This document shows, in pieces, positions 19,034 to 29,019 of a DNA stretch of 64,000 nt. How positions within the stretch are numbered: the stretch's first letter is position 1; the number at the start of each line of letters is the position of its first letter. This DNA is from Sphingomonadaceae bacterium. GTDB taxonomy: Bacteria > Pseudomonadota > Alphaproteobacteria > Sphingomonadales > Sphingomonadaceae. The notes under the pieces were generated by a model. That model did no database searches and was not told the origin of the DNA. It worked only from the letters and a program-made list of their open reading frames with translations. Location of the stretch: the NCBI GenBank assembly GCA_020850455.1, contig JADZEQ010000005.1:594873-658872 (forward strand). The letters run 5' to 3'. The position numbers were made by a program, and so were the translations under genes.

Positions 19034-20557
19034 ATGAAACATGCCCTGTCCATCACCCGCGCCGACAATTTTGCCGGCTGGTATCAAGAAGTCGTTGCCG
19101 AAGCCGAAATGGCGGAGGAATCGGGGGTGCGCGGCTGCATGGTCATCAAGCCATGGGGCTATGGCATTTGGGAACGCATCCAGACGATTATGGACGCCCG
19201 CATCAAGGCGATGGGGGTGGAAAATTGCTATTTCCCGCTGTTCATCCCCTTGTCCTATTTTGAAAAAGAGGCGGACCATGTCGATGGTTTTGCCAAGGAA
19301 ATGGCGGTCGTCACCCACCACCGGCTGATCGGCGATGGGCAGGGCAGGCTGATTCCCGACCCGGAAGCAAAGCTCGAAGAACCGTTGATCGTCCGCCCGA
19401 CATCCGAAACCGTCATTGGCGCGGCGATGAGCCGCTGGGTGCAAAGCTGGCGCGATCTGCCGCTGCGCGTCAACCAATGGGCCAATGTCGTACGCTGGGA
19501 AATGCGCACGCGCATGTTCCTGCGCACGGCGGAGTTTTTGTGGCAGGAGGGGCATAGCGCGCACGACAGCCGCGAAGATGCGATGGCCGAAACCATGCGC
19601 GCGCTTGAACTATATCGCAGCGTGGCGGAGGATGCCTTGGCTCTCCCCGTCGTTACCGGCGAAAAGCCCGAGCATGAACGCTTTCCCGGCGCGGCCGCAA
19701 CCTATTCGATTGAAGCGATGATGCAGGATGGCAAGGCGCTACAGGCCGGCACATCGCATTATCTGGGCACCGGCTTTGCCGAAGCGGCGAACATCCGTTT
19801 TCAGGACAAGGATGGTGGGCATAGCCTGTGCCATACCGTGTCCTGGGGCATGTCCACCCGCACCATAGGCGCGATCATCATGACGCATGGCGATGATGAT
19901 GGGTTGCGCTGTCCGCCGCGCATTGCGCCACACCAAATAATCATCGTACCGATGCTGCGCGACAATGACGATGATGCTGCGGTCATCGCCTATTGCCGCG
20001 CGCTGGAGAGCGAACTTGCCGCGCTCGATGCCTTTCGGGAGCCGGTGCGCGTCCATTTTGATGCGCGCGCGACCAAGGCGCAGACCAAGCGTTGGTCATG
20101 GGTCAAAAAGGGGGCGCCGATCATCGTCGAAATTGGCCCGCGCGACGTGGCAGAGGGTAAGGTCGCTGTCATCCGCCGCGATGCGCTCTACCGCGCGGAT
20201 GGCAAGCTCGACACGCAATTTATCGCGCGCGATGATTTTGTCGGCAGCGCAACGAGCTTGCTGAGCGACATTCAGGGCAAATTATTTGCCGAAGCCAAGG
20301 CCCGGCTCGACGCCAATATCCGCCGCGATGTCACCGACCTTGCCGCCCATTATGCCAGCGACGCCGCGTTCGTCGGCTGGGTCGAAGTGCAATGGGCGCG
20401 GCCGAGCGGCGCGGAACTGGACGCGATTGTCGAACTGCTAAAATCGCTCAAGCTGACGATGCGGAACGCACCGCTGGACGCTGCCCCTGCCGATGGCGCT
20501 TGTTTTTTCACCGGAAAAGCGGCGGTGGAACGGGTGCTGATCGGCCGCACCTATTAG
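19034..20557 (+). CDS. proS: Proline-tRNA ligase, archaeal/eukaryotic-type
   Basis: A 507-residue class II aminoacyl-tRNA synthetase charging tRNA-Pro. Motif 2 region RWEMRTRMFLRTAEFLWQEGH is near residue 155, and motif 3 region SWGMSTRTIGAIIMTHGDDDGL near 270. There is no bacterial editing insertion of about 180 residues between motifs 2 and 3. The protein has an anticodon-binding domain and a C-terminal zinc-domain-like tail ending in Tyr. These traits mark the archaeal/eukaryotic-like ProRS group rather than the long E. coli type. A cognate tRNA-Pro(UGG) gene lies at 37649. Confidence 0.93.
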   Translation: MKHALSITRADNFAGWYQEVVAEAEMAEESGVRGCMVIKPWGYGIWERIQTIMDARIKAMGVENCYFPLFIPLSYFEKEADHVDGFAKEMAVVTHHRLIGDGQGRLIPDPEAKLEEPLIVRPTSETVIGAAMSRWVQSWRDLPLRVNQWANVVRWEMRTRMFLRTAEFLWQEGHSAHDSREDAMAETMRALELYRSVAEDALALPVVTGEKPEHERFPGAAATYSIEAMMQDGKALQAGTSHYLGTGFAEAANIRFQDKDGGHSLCHTVSWGMSTRTIGAIIMTHGDDDGLRCPPRIAPHQIIIVPMLRDNDDDAAVIAYCRALESELAALDAFREPVRVHFDARATKAQTKRWSWVKKGAPIIVEIGPRDVAEGKVAVIRRDALYRADGKLDTQFIARDDFVGSATSLLSDIQGKLFAEAKARLDANIRRDVTDLAAHYASDAAFVGWVEVQWARPSGAELDAIVELLKSLKLTMRNAPLDAAPADGACFFTGKAAVERVLIGRTY

Positions 20558-20620
20558 GCGCAACCACGCGCGTAAACTTCGCGCTTGCCAAGCGGCAAAA
20601 TGCGGTCAACAAGTCGCGCC

Positions 20621-22042
20621 ATGCGAAATGCCCTTACGTCCGCCATGGCTGTGCTGCTTTGCGGCATCGCCGTCCCCGCAGCCGCACAGATGCAGGATGG
20701 CGGCACCGCACCACCGCCTTCCGCCACCACCAACGACCCCGGCAACGCCCCCGGCAATGCCGCAGCGGACGCGGTGGATGAGGCATCGCTGCGCCAGATC
20801 ATTGATAGGCTGGTCGGCTTTGGCACCCGCCATACATTGTCGGTCCAAGACCATCCAACGCGCGGGATTGGTGCCGCGCGCCGCTGGGCAGAGGCAGAGT
20901 TTCGTCGCTATGGCGCGGCCTGCGGCAATTGCCTCGACATCGCGCTGCCAGAGGATATGGTGAGCGGCAACCGCATCCCGACACCAACCCGGCTGGTCGA
21001 TGTGCTGGCCATCCAGCGCGGCAGCGAACGCCCCAATGAGGTGGTGATTATCGCCGGCCATATCGACAGCCGCGTCACCGATGTGATGAATGCGACCGCC
21101 GATGCGCCGGGCGCCAATGACGATGGATCGGGCACCGCCGCAGTGTTGGAGGCCGCACGCGTCCTTTCCCAACATCGCTTTCCCACCACCATCGTCTATG
21201 CCGTGCTGTCGGGGGAGGAACAGGGGCTTTATGGTGGCCGCCTGCTCGCCCAATATGCGGCCGCACAGGGCTGGACAGTCAAGGCGATGCTCAACAATGA
21301 TATTATCGGCGGCACGCGCGGGGCGGACGGCATCATCGTCAATGATGTGGCGCGCGTTTTTTCAGAGGGGCCGCGCAGCGACGGCAATGATGCCTATCGC
21401 GCGGCGGCACGGCGCGAAGGCGGCGAAAATGACAGCGCATCGCGCAATCTGTCGCGCTTCATCGCCGGGCTGACCCCCAGTCCCCACATCGGCCTTGGCG
21501 TTCGGCAGGTCTATCGCGCCGATCGTTTCGGGCGCGGCGGGGACCATTTCCCGATGCTGGAGGCTGGGTTTCCCGCCATCCGCATCACGGTGGGTATAGA
21601 GGATTATGACCACCAGCATCAGGATTTGCGCACCGAAAACGGTCATTTTTACGGCGACACCCCGCCCTATATGGACTTTCCCTATCTGGCGGGCATGGTG
21701 CGGCTGAACGTCGTTGCACTCGCGGCATTGGCCAGCGCGCCCATGCCGCCCGCACCGCATGTACAAGGGGCGGTATCGACCGATACCAGCCTCAATTGGG
21801 CGCCGGTTGCAGGGGCTGCGCGATACCAGATTTACCGCCGCCGTACCGATGAACGCGACTGGCAGGCGATGACCGACGCACCCGCCGTCACGACCGCAGC
21901 CGACGGCAAATTGCATGTCACTTTGCCCAGCGTGCGCGTCGATGATTGGGTGTTCGGCGTGTCGAGCATCGCCGCCGATGGCAGCGAAAGCCCGATTGCA
22001 TCGGCGGTGCCCGGCGGGGCCTTTGCCCCGCTGCCGCGCTGA
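20621..22042 (+). CDS. Secreted M28-family metallopeptidase with C-terminal Fn3-like domain
   Basis: A 473-residue exported peptidase. A signal peptide of about 22 residues ends at AAAQ. The M28 zinc site is seen in IIAGHIDSR (about 143-151), GANDDGSG (about 166-173), the catalytic Glu pair in LSGEEQG, and a later His in the HQDLRT region. The C-terminal 90 residues (VSTDTSLNWAPVAGAARYQIYRRR) read as a fibronectin-III-like domain. It probably degrades peptides in the periplasm. The start at 20621 was chosen because it begins the signal peptide; the open frame starts 12 codons earlier. Confidence 0.88.
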   Translation: MRNALTSAMAVLLCGIAVPAAAQMQDGGTAPPPSATTNDPGNAPGNAAADAVDEASLRQIIDRLVGFGTRHTLSVQDHPTRGIGAARRWAEAEFRRYGAACGNCLDIALPEDMVSGNRIPTPTRLVDVLAIQRGSERPNEVVIIAGHIDSRVTDVMNATADAPGANDDGSGTAAVLEAARVLSQHRFPTTIVYAVLSGEEQGLYGGRLLAQYAAAQGWTVKAMLNNDIIGGTRGADGIIVNDVARVFSEGPRSDGNDAYRAAARREGGENDSASRNLSRFIAGLTPSPHIGLGVRQVYRADRFGRGGDHFPMLEAGFPAIRITVGIEDYDHQHQDLRTENGHFYGDTPPYMDFPYLAGMVRLNVVALAALASAPMPPAPHVQGAVSTDTSLNWAPVAGAARYQIYRRRTDERDWQAMTDAPAVTTAADGKLHVTLPSVRVDDWVFGVSSIAADGSESPIASAVPGGAFAPLPR

Positions 22043-22074
22043 TTTTTGTACGGATAAAAGGGGGAGGGGACCTT

Positions 22075-22665
22075 ATGATTGGGGCAATCAAACATGGTCT
22101 GCGCAATATTTTCACCCTCGATGGGCGCGATGCGCGACAGACATTCTGGTATTATATGCTCTTCCTATATGCGGCAGGGACAATCTTGTCGTCGATGGCC
22201 GTTTTTCTAGCAATGGCTCCCGGATTTGGCGCCATCTTTTCCACCATATACGCCGATGCAATGGCGGGTCAGCATACCGACCCAATCGCGCTGCAAAATG
22301 CAATGATGGGCGGCATGGTCGACAAGCTTGTCCCGATCACCATCGTCGTCGGCATTGCCAATATGGTCTTGGCCGGCGCGGCGCTTGTCCGCCGATTGCA
22401 TGATTCCAACCTATCGGGCGCATGGGCGTTTTTGCCGGGCATCCCCTATGCAATCCATATCGCCGCGACCCCCTTTATCCTGCGAAACTTCCTAGGTGCG
22501 CAAACGGCCATCAGCCGGGCAGGGCAAATGCCGGATGATATATTTGGCACTTTCGCGCTCGGCATAACATTGGGCTATGCCCCGCTTATAGCCCTGATCC
22601 TGCTGGGCGTTCGCGCATCGAGCCCCGGCCCCAACAGATTTGGCGACAGCCCGGTCCGTTTCTGA
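22075..22665 (+). CDS. DUF805-family inner-membrane protein
   Basis: A 196-residue membrane protein with the DUF805 pattern. An N-terminal amphipathic stretch (FTLDGRDARQTFWYYMLFLYA) is followed by about four hydrophobic segments, RRLHDSNLSGAWAFL in the middle, and a C-terminal PGPNRFGDSP. The function of this family is unknown. A GGGGGAGGGG stretch upstream of the ATG at 22075 serves as ribosome site. It sits 32 bp after the M28 peptidase and 39 bp before rnr. Confidence 0.85.
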   Translation: MIGAIKHGLRNIFTLDGRDARQTFWYYMLFLYAAGTILSSMAVFLAMAPGFGAIFSTIYADAMAGQHTDPIALQNAMMGGMVDKLVPITIVVGIANMVLAGAALVRRLHDSNLSGAWAFLPGIPYAIHIAATPFILRNFLGAQTAISRAGQMPDDIFGTFALGITLGYAPLIALILLGVRASSPGPNRFGDSPVRF

Positions 22666-22704
22666 ATCGCTTGCATCTGCCTCGCCCAAGCGTCACAGCG
22701 GGCC

Positions 22705-24993
22705 ATGGCACCCAAGAAAAGCCCCGGCCTGCCCAGCGCCGACCAGATTTTGCATTTCATTAAAAATGCGCGCGAACCAGTGGGCAAGAGGGAAATTGCC
22801 CGCGCCTTTGCTTTGTCGGGCAGCGACAAAATCGCCCTCAAATCCTTGCTCAAGGATATGGCGAATGATGGCCTGATTGATGCGCCGCGCGCCCGTTCGC
22901 TGACCCCTGCGGGCAGCCTGCCCAAAGTCTGCGTGTTGCGCGTCGCCGACCATGACGGGCACAGCATTTTTGCCGTCCCCGAACATTGGCAGGGCGATGG
23001 GCCGCCACCGCGTGTCCGCGTCATCGAACAGGGCAAGCGCGGCGCGCTGGGGGTGGGGGACCGCATCCTCGCGCGGATAGAGGAACGCGGCAAAGGCTAT
23101 GCCGCCCACATCATGCGTCGCCTGCAAGCCGCAAAAGAAGCGATGATTGGTGTTGTTTCAGAGGATATTGGCCCATCCGGTCGGCCGATATTGCTGCTAA
23201 AACCCGTCGATCGCCGCCAAAAGCGCGACTGGTTGGTCGAGGATGCGGGGGAATGTGCGCCGGGCGACCTTGTGCTTGCCGAAATGGCGGGACGCCACGG
23301 CGTGCGGGTGACCGAACGGCTGGGTGATCCCTTTGCCCCGCGCGCCCTGTCGCTGATCGCCATCCATAAATATGGTATTCCGCACCATTTTGCCGAAGCG
23401 GTGATGGCGGAGGCGGAGGCTGCATCGCGCCTGTCGATTGATGACAAGGTGCGGGAAGATCTGACCCATCTGCCGATTGTCGCCATCGACCCGGTTGATG
23501 CCCGCGACCATGATGATGCGATTTGGGCAATGGCGGATGATGACCCGCAAAACCCCGGTGGCTGGCGGGCAATCATCGCGATTGCCGATGTGTCGCACTA
23601 TGTTCGCCCCGGCGGCGCGCTGGATCGGGAGGCGGCACGGCGCGGCAACAGCGTCTATTTCCCCGATCAGGTGGTGCCGATGCTGCCGCATATCCTATCC
23701 TCAGGGGTCTGCTCGTTGAAGGCGGGCGAAGACCGCGCCGCCATCGCCTGTCATTTGCGCATCGATGCGGCGGGCAAATTGCTCTCTTGGCGTTTTGCCC
23801 GTGCGCGGGTGCGCCTTGCCGCCAACATCGCCTATGAAAAGGCGCAGGCGGCCATCGACGGGGCGGGGGATGCTGTTGATCCAGCATTGCTCGATACGGT
23901 GCTGCGCCCGCTCTGGGGCTGCTGGGGCGCGCTGCAAAAGGCGCGCGACAAGCGCGAGCCGCTCGACCTCGACCTCCCCGAACGGCAGATATTGCTCGAT
24001 GACAAGGGCCGGATTGCCAGCGTCAAATTGCGCGAACGGCTCGACGCGCACCGGCTGGTGGAGGATTATATGATCGCCGCCAACGTCGCGGCGGCCAAGG
24101 CGCTGGAGGCGAAAAAATCCCCCTGCATGTACCGCGTCCACGAAGCCCCGACGCGGGAGAAATTGGTGACACTCAAAGAATATCTCGCCACCATGGGGCA
24201 GAAATTCGCGCTCGGCCAAGTGGTGCGCCCCGCCATTTTCAACGCGCTGATTGCCCGGGTGGAGGATGCCGACGAACGCCGCCGGGTGATGGAACAGGTG
24301 CTACGCAGCCAGACCCAGGCCTATTATGCGCCGGTCAATGCCGGGCATTTCGGGCTAGCGCTCGGCAGTTACGCCCATTTCACCAGCCCCATTCGCCGTT
24401 ATGCCGACCTCATCGTCCATCGGTCGCTGGTCGGTGCCTATGCGCTCGAAAGCGACAAGCCCGATGTTGCCAAAATCGCCCCCACCACCCGCCTCTCTGA
24501 CGAAGATGCCGCTGGGATGGCGCGGCTCGGCGAGCGTATTTCCGCCGCCGAACGCCGCGCGATGGAGGCGGAGCGGGAAACGCTCGACCGCTATGTCGCG
24601 GCCTATCTGTCCGAACATGTCGGCGATATTTTGCCGGTACGCGTGACCGGCGTGCAGAATTTTGGCCTGTTCGCGACGATCGAGGGACTGGGCGGCGATG
24701 CCTTTGTGCCGCTATCGATGCTCGGCAGCGAATTTTTCCATTATGACGAGGCGGCACAGACACTGCGCGGCAGCGACAGCGGCGATATTTTCCGTTCGGG
24801 CCAAATGCTCGATCTCCGCTTGGTGGAGGCTAATCCGCTGACCGGCAGCGTGATGATGGCGCACCCCGACGCTGACGACAGTGGCGAGGGCAGGGCGCCC
24901 GGAAAATCGCGGGGAAGGCCGATGCAGGGGCGACCGATGCAGGGCAGGCGCGGGCGGCCCAAAAATATCCGCCATCAGGGGCGGCGGCGCTGA
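22705..24993 (+). CDS. rnr: Ribonuclease R
   Basis: A 762-residue 3'-5' exoribonuclease that degrades structured RNA. It has an N-terminal helix-turn-helix/cold-shock region, then the RNB catalytic domain with DPVDARDHDDAIWA (metal-binding Asp cluster at about residues 263-276). FTSPIRRYADLIVHR follows, then an S1 domain (ILPVRVTGVQNFGLF, about 647-661). The extreme C-terminus is a basic Arg/Gly tail with a repeated GRPMQ unit, probably RNA binding. It ends 3 bp before the convergent universal stress gene. Confidence 0.96.
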   Translation: MAPKKSPGLPSADQILHFIKNAREPVGKREIARAFALSGSDKIALKSLLKDMANDGLIDAPRARSLTPAGSLPKVCVLRVADHDGHSIFAVPEHWQGDGPPPRVRVIEQGKRGALGVGDRILARIEERGKGYAAHIMRRLQAAKEAMIGVVSEDIGPSGRPILLLKPVDRRQKRDWLVEDAGECAPGDLVLAEMAGRHGVRVTERLGDPFAPRALSLIAIHKYGIPHHFAEAVMAEAEAASRLSIDDKVREDLTHLPIVAIDPVDARDHDDAIWAMADDDPQNPGGWRAIIAIADVSHYVRPGGALDREAARRGNSVYFPDQVVPMLPHILSSGVCSLKAGEDRAAIACHLRIDAAGKLLSWRFARARVRLAANIAYEKAQAAIDGAGDAVDPALLDTVLRPLWGCWGALQKARDKREPLDLDLPERQILLDDKGRIASVKLRERLDAHRLVEDYMIAANVAAAKALEAKKSPCMYRVHEAPTREKLVTLKEYLATMGQKFALGQVVRPAIFNALIARVEDADERRRVMEQVLRSQTQAYYAPVNAGHFGLALGSYAHFTSPIRRYADLIVHRSLVGAYALESDKPDVAKIAPTTRLSDEDAAGMARLGERISAAERRAMEAERETLDRYVAAYLSEHVGDILPVRVTGVQNFGLFATIEGLGGDAFVPLSMLGSEFFHYDEAAQTLRGSDSGDIFRSGQMLDLRLVEANPLTGSVMMAHPDADDSGEGRAPGKSRGRPMQGRPMQGRRGRPKNIRHQGRRR

Positions 24994-24996
24994 TTT

Positions 24997-25452
24997 TTAA
25001 CTGAGGCGATCTATTTCCGCATCGTCAAGGCCGCCGGGAACCAACATCACCGGTACGGGCAATTGCCCCGCATCATGGCCGGTGAAATGCGCGACCAGCG
25101 GGCCGGGCGCACCGCTCGCCGCCATGCCAAGCACCAGCGCCGATATTTCACCATCCTCTGCAATCAGTGATTTGACGATCTGCGCGGCATCCCCCTGTCG
25201 CACCGTCACGCGCGGGGTGATACCAAATGCCTCAGCCAATTGCGCGGCGGCAGCGGCGGCCACAAGCTCCCCCTTTTCGCGCGCCTCCGCCTCTATCGTC
25301 GCCTGTACCCCGCCCCAAGCGACAAAGGCTGGCTTGTCGGTAACCAGCAGCAAATGGACATTACCGCCGGTGCGCGATGCGCGCCGCCCGGCAAAATGCT
25401 GTGCCAGCGCCGATTCCGCGCTGTCATCTATCACGACGAGGTAGGTGCGCAT
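24997..25452 (-). CDS. Universal stress protein family
   Basis: A 151-residue single-domain UspA-fold protein. It starts MRTYLVVIDDSAESALA, with VHLLLVTDKP and the C-terminal nucleotide-site-like sequence ALVLGMAASGAPGPLVAHFTG before PVPVMLVPGG. The classic GxxGxxxxxxxGS motif is imperfect, so ATP binding is uncertain. The reading frame extends 45 codons upstream, but the ATG at 25452 gives the family N-terminus. It is divergent from pdhC. Confidence 0.85.
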   Translation of the reverse strand: MRTYLVVIDDSAESALAQHFAGRRASRTGGNVHLLLVTDKPAFVAWGGVQATIEAEAREKGELVAAAAAAQLAEAFGITPRVTVRQGDAAQIVKSLIAEDGEISALVLGMAASGAPGPLVAHFTGHDAGQLPVPVMLVPGGLDDAEIDRLS

Positions 25453-25634
25453 GGCCAACCCCCTTTCCCCTGTTCGACCCCTGCGCGCCAAGGTGCGGCA
25501 TAGAAAGATTAAACGCAAGCGCCGGTAAAAAATCGGATAAAGGCTTGACCAAAGCCTGCTAAAAAGGTGGAAGGACGCGTGGCGCATGGGGGTAGGATGC
25601 CCGCCATGCCGTAACGCCAGATAGGATTGAGCAG
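25453..25634. promoter_or_regulatory. Divergent region between usp and pdhC
   Basis: The 182-bp gap contains a short hairpin AGGCTT-GACCA-AAGCCT (25541-25557) that includes a TTGACC -35-like hexamer. No convincing -10 element was found at the right spacing. It probably holds the promoters of both flanking genes. Confidence 0.3.
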
Positions 25635-26930
25635 ATGGCGATCGAACTTAAAATGCCCGCACTTTCCCCGACGATGGAGGAAGGGACGCTCGCCAAATGG
25701 CTGGTGAAGGAAGGGGACAGCGTTACCTCTGGCGACCTGTTGGCCGAAATTGAAACCGACAAGGCGACGATGGAGTTTGAAGCGGTCGATGAAGGGGTGG
25801 TCAGCAAAATTCTTGTCGCCGAAGGAACCGAAGGGGTAAAAGTTGGCTCGGTCATCGCGCTGATCGGCAGCGATGCCAGCGACGTCGCCAGCGGTGCAAA
25901 CGCGCCAGCCGCTGCACCAACGCCTGCAGCAACGCCGGCACCAGCCCCAACCCCAGTGCCAATCGCCACACCCGCGCCCGCGCCAATCGCGCCTGCCACC
26001 TCGGTCGCCAGTGGTGCGCGCATAAAGGCCAGCCCGCTTGCCAAACGTATTGCGGCGACGCGCGGGGTTGATTTGGCCAGCCTGTCGGGCAGCGGCCCCA
26101 ATGGCCGGATTATCAAAGCGGATGTTGAGGCTGCGGGCAGCGCCACCGCTGCTGTGCCCCTTGCTCCAGCCGCCACGGCGGCACCCATCGCAGCATCCGC
26201 CGCACCGGTCACCGCTGCATCTGCCATCCCCGACTTTGGCATCCCGCATGAGGATATTAAATTGTCCAACATGCGCAAAACCATCGCCAAACGGCTCACC
26301 CAGTCGATGGTCGAGGCACCGCATATCTACCTCAGCGTCGATGTTCAGCTTGACGCGCTCCTTAAATTGCGGGGGGAACTCAACACCGGCTTGGCTGACC
26401 GTGGGGTCAAATTGTCGGTCAACGACATGCTGATCAAGGCATTGGCGCTGGCGCTCGAAGCGGTGCCGCAATGCAATGTCAGCTTTGGCGGCGATGTGCT
26501 GCGCCAATATCATCGCAGCGATATTTCGGTAGCCGTCAGCATCCCCGGCGGGCTGATTACGCCGATCATTACCGATGCAGCATCCAAAAGCCTGTCGAAA
26601 ATCTCCACCGAAATGGCCGAACTGGCCGAACGGGCAAAGGCGGGCAAGCTGCAACCCCATGAATATCAGGGGGGCACCGCCTCCATCTCCAACATGGGGA
26701 TGATGGGGATCAAGCATTTCACAGCGGTCATCAACCCGCCACAGGCGATGATTTTGGCGGTTGGGGCAGGGGAAAAACGCCCCTATGTCGTCGATGACGC
26801 ACTGGCCGTCGCCACCGTCATGACGGTGACTGGCAGCTTTGACCATCGCGCCATCGACGGCGCGGATGGCGCACAGCTTATCAAGATATTCAAGCAATTG
26901 GTCGAAAAGCCGATGGGGTTGGTGGCATAA
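25635..26930 (+). CDS. pdhC: Pyruvate dehydrogenase E2, dihydrolipoamide acetyltransferase
   Basis: A 431-residue E2 component. A single lipoyl domain (1-80) carries the lipoylated lysine in [10 protein letters not shown] (Lys43). A long Ala/Pro linker follows, then the E3-binding domain ([21 protein letters not shown], about 135-155), a second Ala/Pro linker, and the catalytic domain ending with [10 protein letters not shown] (His404, Asp408). The start [17 protein letters not shown] is the typical PdhC sequence. E1 genes are not adjacent. It shares one base with lpdA (TAATG), so the two are coupled. LipA, encoded at 41.9 kb, would supply its lipoyl group. Confidence 0.95.
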   Translation: MAIELKMPALSPTMEEGTLAKWLVKEGDSVTSGDLLAEIETDKATMEFEAVDEGVVSKILVAEGTEGVKVGSVIALIGSDASDVASGANAPAAAPTPAATPAPAPTPVPIATPAPAPIAPATSVASGARIKASPLAKRIAATRGVDLASLSGSGPNGRIIKADVEAAGSATAAVPLAPAATAAPIAASAAPVTAASAIPDFGIPHEDIKLSNMRKTIAKRLTQSMVEAPHIYLSVDVQLDALLKLRGELNTGLADRGVKLSVNDMLIKALALALEAVPQCNVSFGGDVLRQYHRSDISVAVSIPGGLITPIITDAASKSLSKISTEMAELAERAKAGKLQPHEYQGGTASISNMGMMGIKHFTAVINPPQAMILAVGAGEKRPYVVDDALAVATVMTVTGSFDHRAIDGADGAQLIKIFKQLVEKPMGLVA

Positions 26931-28339
26931 TGGCGGACTATGATCTGATCGTCCTCGGCAGCGGGCCGGGCGGCTATGTGGCCGCCATCCGTGCCGCGCA
27001 ACTCGGCCTCAAGACCGCGATTGTCGAACGGGAAAATCTGGGCGGCATATGCCTCAACTGGGGCTGCATCCCGACCAAGGCACTGCTGCGCTCGGCCGAA
27101 ATCCTCCATTATATGCAGCATGCCAAGGATTATGGGCTGGCGGCAGAAAATATCCGTGCCGATCTGGACGCAGTGGTCAAACGTTCGCGCGGAGTGGCCA
27201 AACAATTAAATCAGGGGGTCACCCACCTGATGAAGAAGAATAAGATCAGCGTCCATATGGGAACGGGCGTGCTGACAGGCCCCACCAGCATCACCGTCAG
27301 CAGTGACAAGGGTAGCGAAAATCTGAATGCCAAGCATGTGATTGTCGCCACCGGCGCGCGGGCGCGCGACCTGCCCTTTGCCCCGGCGGATGGAAAGCGT
27401 ATCTGGACATATCGGCATGCGATGGTGCCCGGCGAAATGCCAACCAAGCTGTTGGTAATTGGTTCGGGCGCAATTGGCGTTGAATTTGCCAGTTTTTACA
27501 AGGACATGGGCGCAGAAGTCACCATCGTCGAAATGCTCGACCGGTTGGTGCCGGTGGAGGATGCTGATGTGTCAGCCTTCCTTGAAAAAGCGCTCAAGAA
27601 ACAGGGCATGACCATTTTAACAGGGGCAGGCGTGCAGGCGCTCAGCAGCGGGGCAAATGGGGTCAGCGCCGAAATCAAGGATCGTGACGGCAAAATCCAC
27701 AAAATGGATTTCAGCCATGCGATTGTCGCCATCGGCATCGCCCCCAATAGCGAAAATCTGGGGCTGGAGGGGCTGGGCGTCGCCATGACCAAGGGGCACA
27801 TCAACACCGACGGGCTGTGCCGCACCAATGTGCCGGGGCTGTGGGCAATTGGCGACATTACTGCGCCGCCGTGGCTGGCGCACAAGGCAAGCCATGAGGG
27901 GGTCATCGCTGCCGAGGCTATTGCCGCCGAATTGGGCAACAAAGACGTGCATCCGCACCCGATGGATGCCAAAAACATCCCCGGCTGCACCTATTGCCAC
28001 CCGCAAATCGCCTCGGTCGGCCTGACCGAAGAAAAGGCCAAGGCCGCCGGCCACAAGGTAAGGGTCGGCAATTTCCCCTTCATCGGCAATGGCAAGGCGA
28101 TTGCGCTTGGCGAAGCGGAAGGTTTTGTCAAAACCGTCTTCGATGCCGACAGTGGCGAATTATTGGGCGCGCATATGGTTGGGGCCGAGGTGACGGAGAT
28201 GATCCAGGGCTATACCATCGGCAAGACCGCCGAACTGGTCGAAGGCGACTTCATCCATAGCGTTTTCCCACATCCGACGATCAGCGAATCGATGCATGAA
28301 GCGGTGCTCGCCGCTTATGGGCGCGCCATCCATATCTGA
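26930..28339 (+). CDS. lpdA: Dihydrolipoyl dehydrogenase (E3)
   Basis: A 469-residue flavoprotein disulfide oxidoreductase re-oxidising dihydrolipoamide. It has the FAD site VLGSGPGGYVAAI, the redox disulfide CLNWGC (Cys41, Cys46), an NAD site around VIGSGAIGVEFA, and the C-terminal catalytic HPTISE (about 448-453). It is translationally coupled to pdhC and overlaps the following PAP2 gene by 44 bp. Confidence 0.96.
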   Translation: MADYDLIVLGSGPGGYVAAIRAAQLGLKTAIVERENLGGICLNWGCIPTKALLRSAEILHYMQHAKDYGLAAENIRADLDAVVKRSRGVAKQLNQGVTHLMKKNKISVHMGTGVLTGPTSITVSSDKGSENLNAKHVIVATGARARDLPFAPADGKRIWTYRHAMVPGEMPTKLLVIGSGAIGVEFASFYKDMGAEVTIVEMLDRLVPVEDADVSAFLEKALKKQGMTILTGAGVQALSSGANGVSAEIKDRDGKIHKMDFSHAIVAIGIAPNSENLGLEGLGVAMTKGHINTDGLCRTNVPGLWAIGDITAPPWLAHKASHEGVIAAEAIAAELGNKDVHPHPMDAKNIPGCTYCHPQIASVGLTEEKAKAAGHKVRVGNFPFIGNGKAIALGEAEGFVKTVFDADSGELLGAHMVGAEVTEMIQGYTIGKTAELVEGDFIHSVFPHPTISESMHEAVLAAYGRAIHI

Positions 28340-28943
28340 TCGCCCTATCCTGATTATTGCGCTGGCGGCGATTGCCGGCTGCATTTTGCTGGGCTTTGCG
28401 GTGCGCGCTGGGTGGCTCGCGCCCGTCGATATGCTGGCGGCGCAGACCATGGGCCGTACCAGCACCAGCGCGCTCGCCCAACCGATGCTGTGGGTCAGCG
28501 CGATTGGCGGTGGGCCGATACGCTGGATTTTGGTCACTTTGCTGATCGGCGGCCTGTGGTGGGCGATCAACCGCCGTGCCGCCATGGCGATGCTGATCGC
28601 CGCGCTAGGTTCCAATATCGCATCAAGCGCGCTGAAACTGGCCTTTGCCGTGCCACGCCCCGACCTGTTGCCGCACCTTGACCCGGTGGGTAGCCCCAGC
28701 TTTCCCAGCGGCCATGCCACCAATGCGGCGGCGGTGTATCTGCTGCTCGCGCTGCTGGCCCCGCCACACTGGCGTATCACCGCCTGTATGGCCGCCGTCG
28801 CTGCCATGCTGGTCAACGGCGCATCGCGCATGATGCTCAACGTCCATTGGCTGAGCGACATATTGGGCGGCAGCTTGCTCGGTACCGGCTTTGCTCTCCT
28901 CGGCTGGCTATATGTGCGGCGGGATGTCTGGCGCGCTGGCTAA
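28296..28943 (+). CDS. PAP2-superfamily membrane phosphatase
   Basis: A 215-residue integral membrane protein with all three phosphatase signatures: KLAFAVPRP (C1), SFPSGHAT (C2) and SRMMLNVHWLSDILGG (C3). Multiple hydrophobic segments surround them. Likely substrates are undecaprenyl pyrophosphate or phosphatidic acid; the sequence does not decide. The start may be 28296, inside the lpdA end, or the ATG at 28317. Either way it overlaps lpdA and is probably read from the pdhC-lpdA transcript. Confidence 0.9.
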   Translation: MKRCSPLMGAPSISDRPILIIALAAIAGCILLGFAVRAGWLAPVDMLAAQTMGRTSTSALAQPMLWVSAIGGGPIRWILVTLLIGGLWWAINRRAAMAMLIAALGSNIASSALKLAFAVPRPDLLPHLDPVGSPSFPSGHATNAAAVYLLLALLAPPHWRITACMAAVAAMLVNGASRMMLNVHWLSDILGGSLLGTGFALLGWLYVRRDVWRAG

Positions 28944-29019
28944 TTTTCCAACTAAAGCCTGTCCTACCCACCATATATTTGCCATGCTTGGTGCCAGAAG
29001 ATCAGCGGGAGGGAATTAT

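Noticed and set aside
25509-26897. 462-codon open frame opposite pdhC
   Set aside because: Low-complexity Gly/Arg/Cys-rich translation caused by the Ala/Pro linkers read backward; not a gene.
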